Source: CAZYZQ01 sp964652075
Lineage (GTDB): Bacteria; Bacillota; Clostridia; Oscillospirales; Oscillospiraceae
Assembly: GCA_964652075.1 (NCBI GenBank)
Contig: CAZYZQ010000019.1
Location: 1 to 25,149 of the forward strand
Length of the DNA: 25,149 nt
Reading direction: 5' to 3'
Below, in pieces: positions 22,890 through 25,149 of the stretch. The notes beneath the pieces are model-generated. The model was not told the origin of the DNA, ran no database searches, and saw only the letters and a list, made by a program, of their open reading frames with translations. The stretch's first letter is position 1. Every line of letters starts with the position of its first letter. The position numbers and the translations under genes were made by a program.

Positions 22890-23482
22890 GTGCGCACCGC
22901 GTTTCTCATAAAGAAATTGTCCGCTCTCTCCCGCGTGAGCGTTGTTTCGCCGCCGTGACCGGGCAGCACGCGCCAGTCACCCGGCAGCGCTGCCAGACGG
23001 CGCAGCGACGCATTCATCTGTGCAACTGACCCGCCGGGAAAATCGGTGCGGCCGCAGCTGCCCTCAAAGAGTGTATCGCCGCTAAAGAGCATTCCCTCGC
23101 CGAGCAGGCACACAGAGCCGGGCGTATGTCCCGGCGTGCCGAGCACCTGAAACGGCGCGTCCAGAATCTGCACGGTGTCGCCGTCTGCGTATTTGTCTGT
23201 CCAGATCAGCGGCCCGGCCGTCAGCTCCGCCGGCAGCGATTCATCAAGCGTGTTTAGATAGACTCGGCAACCGGTCTTGAGATACAGGTCATGCACCCCG
23301 CCCACATGGTCAAAGTGGCCGTGGGTCAGGTATACCGCCTCCAGCCGCAGCCCCCGCTCATCAAGCCAGCGCAGGATATACGGCCCGTCCCCGCCGGGAT
23401 CGATCACGGCGGCACGGCCGTCCTTTGTCAAAAGATAGCAGTTTGTGGCAAGCTCGCCCAGCTGCATCGTAAAAAGTTCCAT
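22883..23482 (-). CDS. MBL-fold metallo-hydrolase, glyoxalase II-like
   Basis: This 199-residue cytoplasmic protein has the metallo-beta-lactamase fold with zinc ligands in THGHFDH (53-59), GTPGHTPGS (about 131-139), FSGDTLF (about 149-155) and LPGHGGET near residue 180. It resembles the small glyoxalase II/YcbL-like hydrolases that often follow relA and dtd in Firmicutes. I prefer the ATG at 23482, six bases after GGAGG; an ATG at 23488 directly abuts that site. It starts 13 bases after dtd. Natural substrate unknown; thioester hydrolysis is plausible. Confidence 0.9.
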   Translation of the reverse strand: MELFTMQLGELATNCYLLTKDGRAAVIDPGGDGPYILRWLDERGLRLEAVYLTHGHFDHVGGVHDLYLKTGCRVYLNTLDESLPAELTAGPLIWTDKYADGDTVQILDAPFQVLGTPGHTPGSVCLLGEGMLFSGDTLFEGSCGRTDFPGGSVAQMNASLRRLAALPGDWRVLPGHGGETTLTRERADNFFMRNAVRTC

Positions 23483-23495
23483 TGTCATCCTCCGT

Positions 23496-23945
23496 TCAGA
23501 ACAGCGTCTGCGAGTCCAGAATCAGCGTCAGCGGGCCGTCGTTGACCGACGAGACCTGCATATCCGCGCCGAACTGCCCGTGCTGCGGCGGATAGCCGAG
23601 GCGCTCGCACTCCGAAAGGAACTGCTCGTAGAGCGGGATCGCCGTCTCCGGCAGCGCCGCACCCGTAAAGCTCGGGCGGCGGCCCTTTTTGCAGTCGCCG
23701 TAGAGCGTGAACTGGCTCACCACCAGCACCTGCCCCGCAACGGCTTCCAGCCCCAGATTCATCTTTCCGTTCTCATCCTCAAAAATACGCAAACTGAGCG
23801 CCTTTTCCGCCATTTTCTTACAGATGGCGGGCGTGTCGTCCGGGCCGATGCCCAGCAAAATCAGAAATCCCTGTCCGATGCTGCCGACGGTCTGCCCTGC
23901 AATGGCGACAGAGGCGCTCCGGACGCGGGTCACAACAGCGCGCAT
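23496..23945 (-). CDS. dtd: D-aminoacyl-tRNA deacylase
   Basis: This 149-residue enzyme hydrolyses D-amino acids mischarged on tRNA. It starts MRAVVTRVRSASV and holds the two family motifs that build the active site, SQFTL (77-81) and NDGP (135-138), plus KKGRRPSFTGAA (86-97). Length is the usual 145-150. The ATG at 23945 follows GGGGGAGCTTT. The gene lies 14 bases after relA, an arrangement well known in Firmicutes. Confidence 0.96.
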   Translation of the reverse strand: MRAVVTRVRSASVAIAGQTVGSIGQGFLILLGIGPDDTPAICKKMAEKALSLRIFEDENGKMNLGLEAVAGQVLVVSQFTLYGDCKKGRRPSFTGAALPETAIPLYEQFLSECERLGYPPQHGQFGADMQVSSVNDGPLTLILDSQTLF

Positions 23946-23959
23946 AAAGCTCCCCCTTC

Positions 23960-25149
23960 TCAGGTACGGCCACGGTGGACGGCGTTGACGCCGCGCACCG
24001 CCGCAACCTTTTGCTCGATCTGCCTCAGCTGTGCCAGGCCCGTGACCTCAAAGGTCATGACGGCCAGCGCCTTGCCCTTGCCCGCGCTCTTGCAGCTCAG
24101 CTCCGAGCAGCGCACATGCAGGCTCGCAATCACGGTCGCGAGGTCGAGCGTCAGCCCGTCGCGGTCCTCCGCGTCGATCTCAAACGAGGTGGAGAACGGC
24201 CCCGCCTGCGTCTCCGCCCAGCTGACCTTGACCCAGCGCCCCGCCTTGGAGGGGTCTGTTGCGTCGATGGCGTTCGGGCAGTCGCGGCGGTGGACAGAGA
24301 CGCCGTAGCCCTTCGTGATAAAGCCCACAATATCGTCGCCCGGGACGGGCGTACAGCACCGGGAGAACTTGATGAGGCACGAGTCGATGTCCTCGACAAT
24401 GACGCCGCTGTTGGCGTGGCGCGCCTTCTGGTTCTGCGGCGCGGGCGCGGCGGGGATCACGGACTGCGCCTTGGCCGCGCGGCTCAGGCGCAGAAGATCC
24501 TCCTGCACGCGGTTGACGGCCTTCGTGGCCGTCAGGCCGCCGTAGCCGATCTCGGCGTACAGGTCGTTCATCGTCCCGACGCCGCAGCGCTTGAGCAGCA
24601 GCTGCTGCAGCTGCTCATTCTGCAGAACGGACGGCTGGATACTCATGCGCCGCAGCTCCGCCTCGAAGCTTTGCTTGCCCATGGCGATATTTTCCTGCAC
24701 GCGCTCTTTTTTATACCACTGCTTGATCTTGATGCGCGCCTGATTCGACTTGCAGAGCTTTAGCCAGTCGCGGCTCGGGCCTTTCGAGGCCTTCGAGGTC
24801 AGAACCTCCACAATGTCGCCGTTTTGCAGCTTTGCATCGTAGCCCGCGATGTGGCCGTTGATCTTCGCGCCGACCATGCTGTTGCCGACGGCGGAATGGA
24901 TCGCGTAGGCGAAGTCGATCGGCGTCGATCCGATCGGCAGCGACATGACCTTGCCGCGCGGGGTAAAGACGAAGACCTGATCGTCGAACAGGTCGATTTT
25001 CATCGAATGGATAAAGTCCTCGGCGTCGGTGTCCTGCTGGCTCTCGAGCAGCTTGCGCACCCACTCGAACTCGGCCTCGCCGCCGGAGGTGATGCCCTGC
25101 TTGTATTTCCAGTGCGCCGCGATGCCGTACTCCGCCGTGCGGTGCATAT
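23960..25149 (-). CDS. relA: (p)ppGpp synthetase/hydrolase RelA/SpoT (C-terminal part, cut by right edge)
   Basis: The visible 396 codons are the end of the synthetase domain and the full regulatory half of a long RSH protein, which makes and degrades the alarmone (p)ppGpp. The synthetase end has EYGIAAHWKYKQG, followed by the TGS domain (about 53-113: VFVFTPRGKVMSLPIGSTPI). A helical region follows, then the RCCTPVPGDDIVGFITKGYG zinc-finger region (about 264-283) with HRRDCPNA, and a C-terminal ACT domain (about 320-392). The N-terminal HD hydrolase domain lies outside the window. It is the first visible gene of the long minus-strand cluster, followed by dtd. Confidence 0.96.
   Translation of the reverse strand, partial: MHRTAEYGIAAHWKYKQGITSGGEAEFEWVRKLLESQQDTDAEDFIHSMKIDLFDDQVFVFTPRGKVMSLPIGSTPIDFAYAIHSAVGNSMVGAKINGHIAGYDAKLQNGDIVEVLTSKASKGPSRDWLKLCKSNQARIKIKQWYKKERVQENIAMGKQSFEAELRRMSIQPSVLQNEQLQQLLLKRCGVGTMNDLYAEIGYGGLTATKAVNRVQEDLLRLSRAAKAQSVIPAAPAPQNQKARHANSGVIVEDIDSCLIKFSRCCTPVPGDDIVGFITKGYGVSVHRRDCPNAIDATDPSKAGRWVKVSWAETQAGPFSTSFEIDAEDRDGLTLDLATVIASLHVRCSELSCKSAGKGKALAVMTFEVTGLAQLRQIEQKVAAVRGVNAVHRGRT

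Overview
The window looks like a scaffold piece from a GC-rich, spore-forming Clostridia, most likely an Oscillospiraceae/Ruminococcaceae-type gut anaerobe. The evidence is high GC content in genes alongside AT-rich promoters, Firmicutes-style AGGAGG ribosome binding sites, frequent TTG starts, and sporulation genes in the Bacillus subtilis yabM-yabN-yabO-yabP-yabQ-divIC-yabR order. The genus call is inference. A run of exactly 100 N at 21444-21543 is a scaffold gap that truncates two genes, and both window ends cut through genes.

Left part (1-5892, all minus strand) is a sugar-uptake region. A strong promoter at 5864-5892 drives an LplB-type permease with an unusual N-terminal membrane domain, then an LplC-type permease and a terminator. 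A ROK glucokinase and its terminator follow. A second promoter (2159-2187) drives three tandem LplC-type permease paralogues, the last running off the left edge. No substrate-binding protein or ATPase gene is in the window.

Middle part (6139-11006, plus strand) is a cell-envelope region. It holds an MBOAT acyltransferase and an exported SGNH-hydrolase-like protein on a Glu/Pro repeat stalk, then a terminator. Next is a BlaI-type repressor with two operator-like sites, translationally coupled to a BlaR1-type M56 membrane protease that carries an unfamiliar extracellular domain instead of a penicillin sensor. I suggest, as a hypothesis, that these four genes form one envelope-modification and sensing module.

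From 11023 on everything is on the minus strand. First comes a membrane-anchored hypothetical gene broken by two homopolymer frameshifts, with an intact promoter. Next are an alpha/beta hydrolase and glucose-6-phosphate isomerase with its own promoter. The rest is a long, tightly packed housekeeping and sporulation cluster, read right to left: relA, dtd, an MBL-fold hydrolase, hemZ, (gap), a uridine-kinase-like gene, mtaD, a SpoVB-like flippase, mazG, hup, rqcP, yabP, yabQ, divIC, an S1-domain gene and an SDR reductase. Two intrinsic terminators inside this cluster lie directly upstream of the ribosome binding sites of rqcP and the SDR gene, so those genes seem to depend on read-through. yabQ appears frameshifted near its 3' end.
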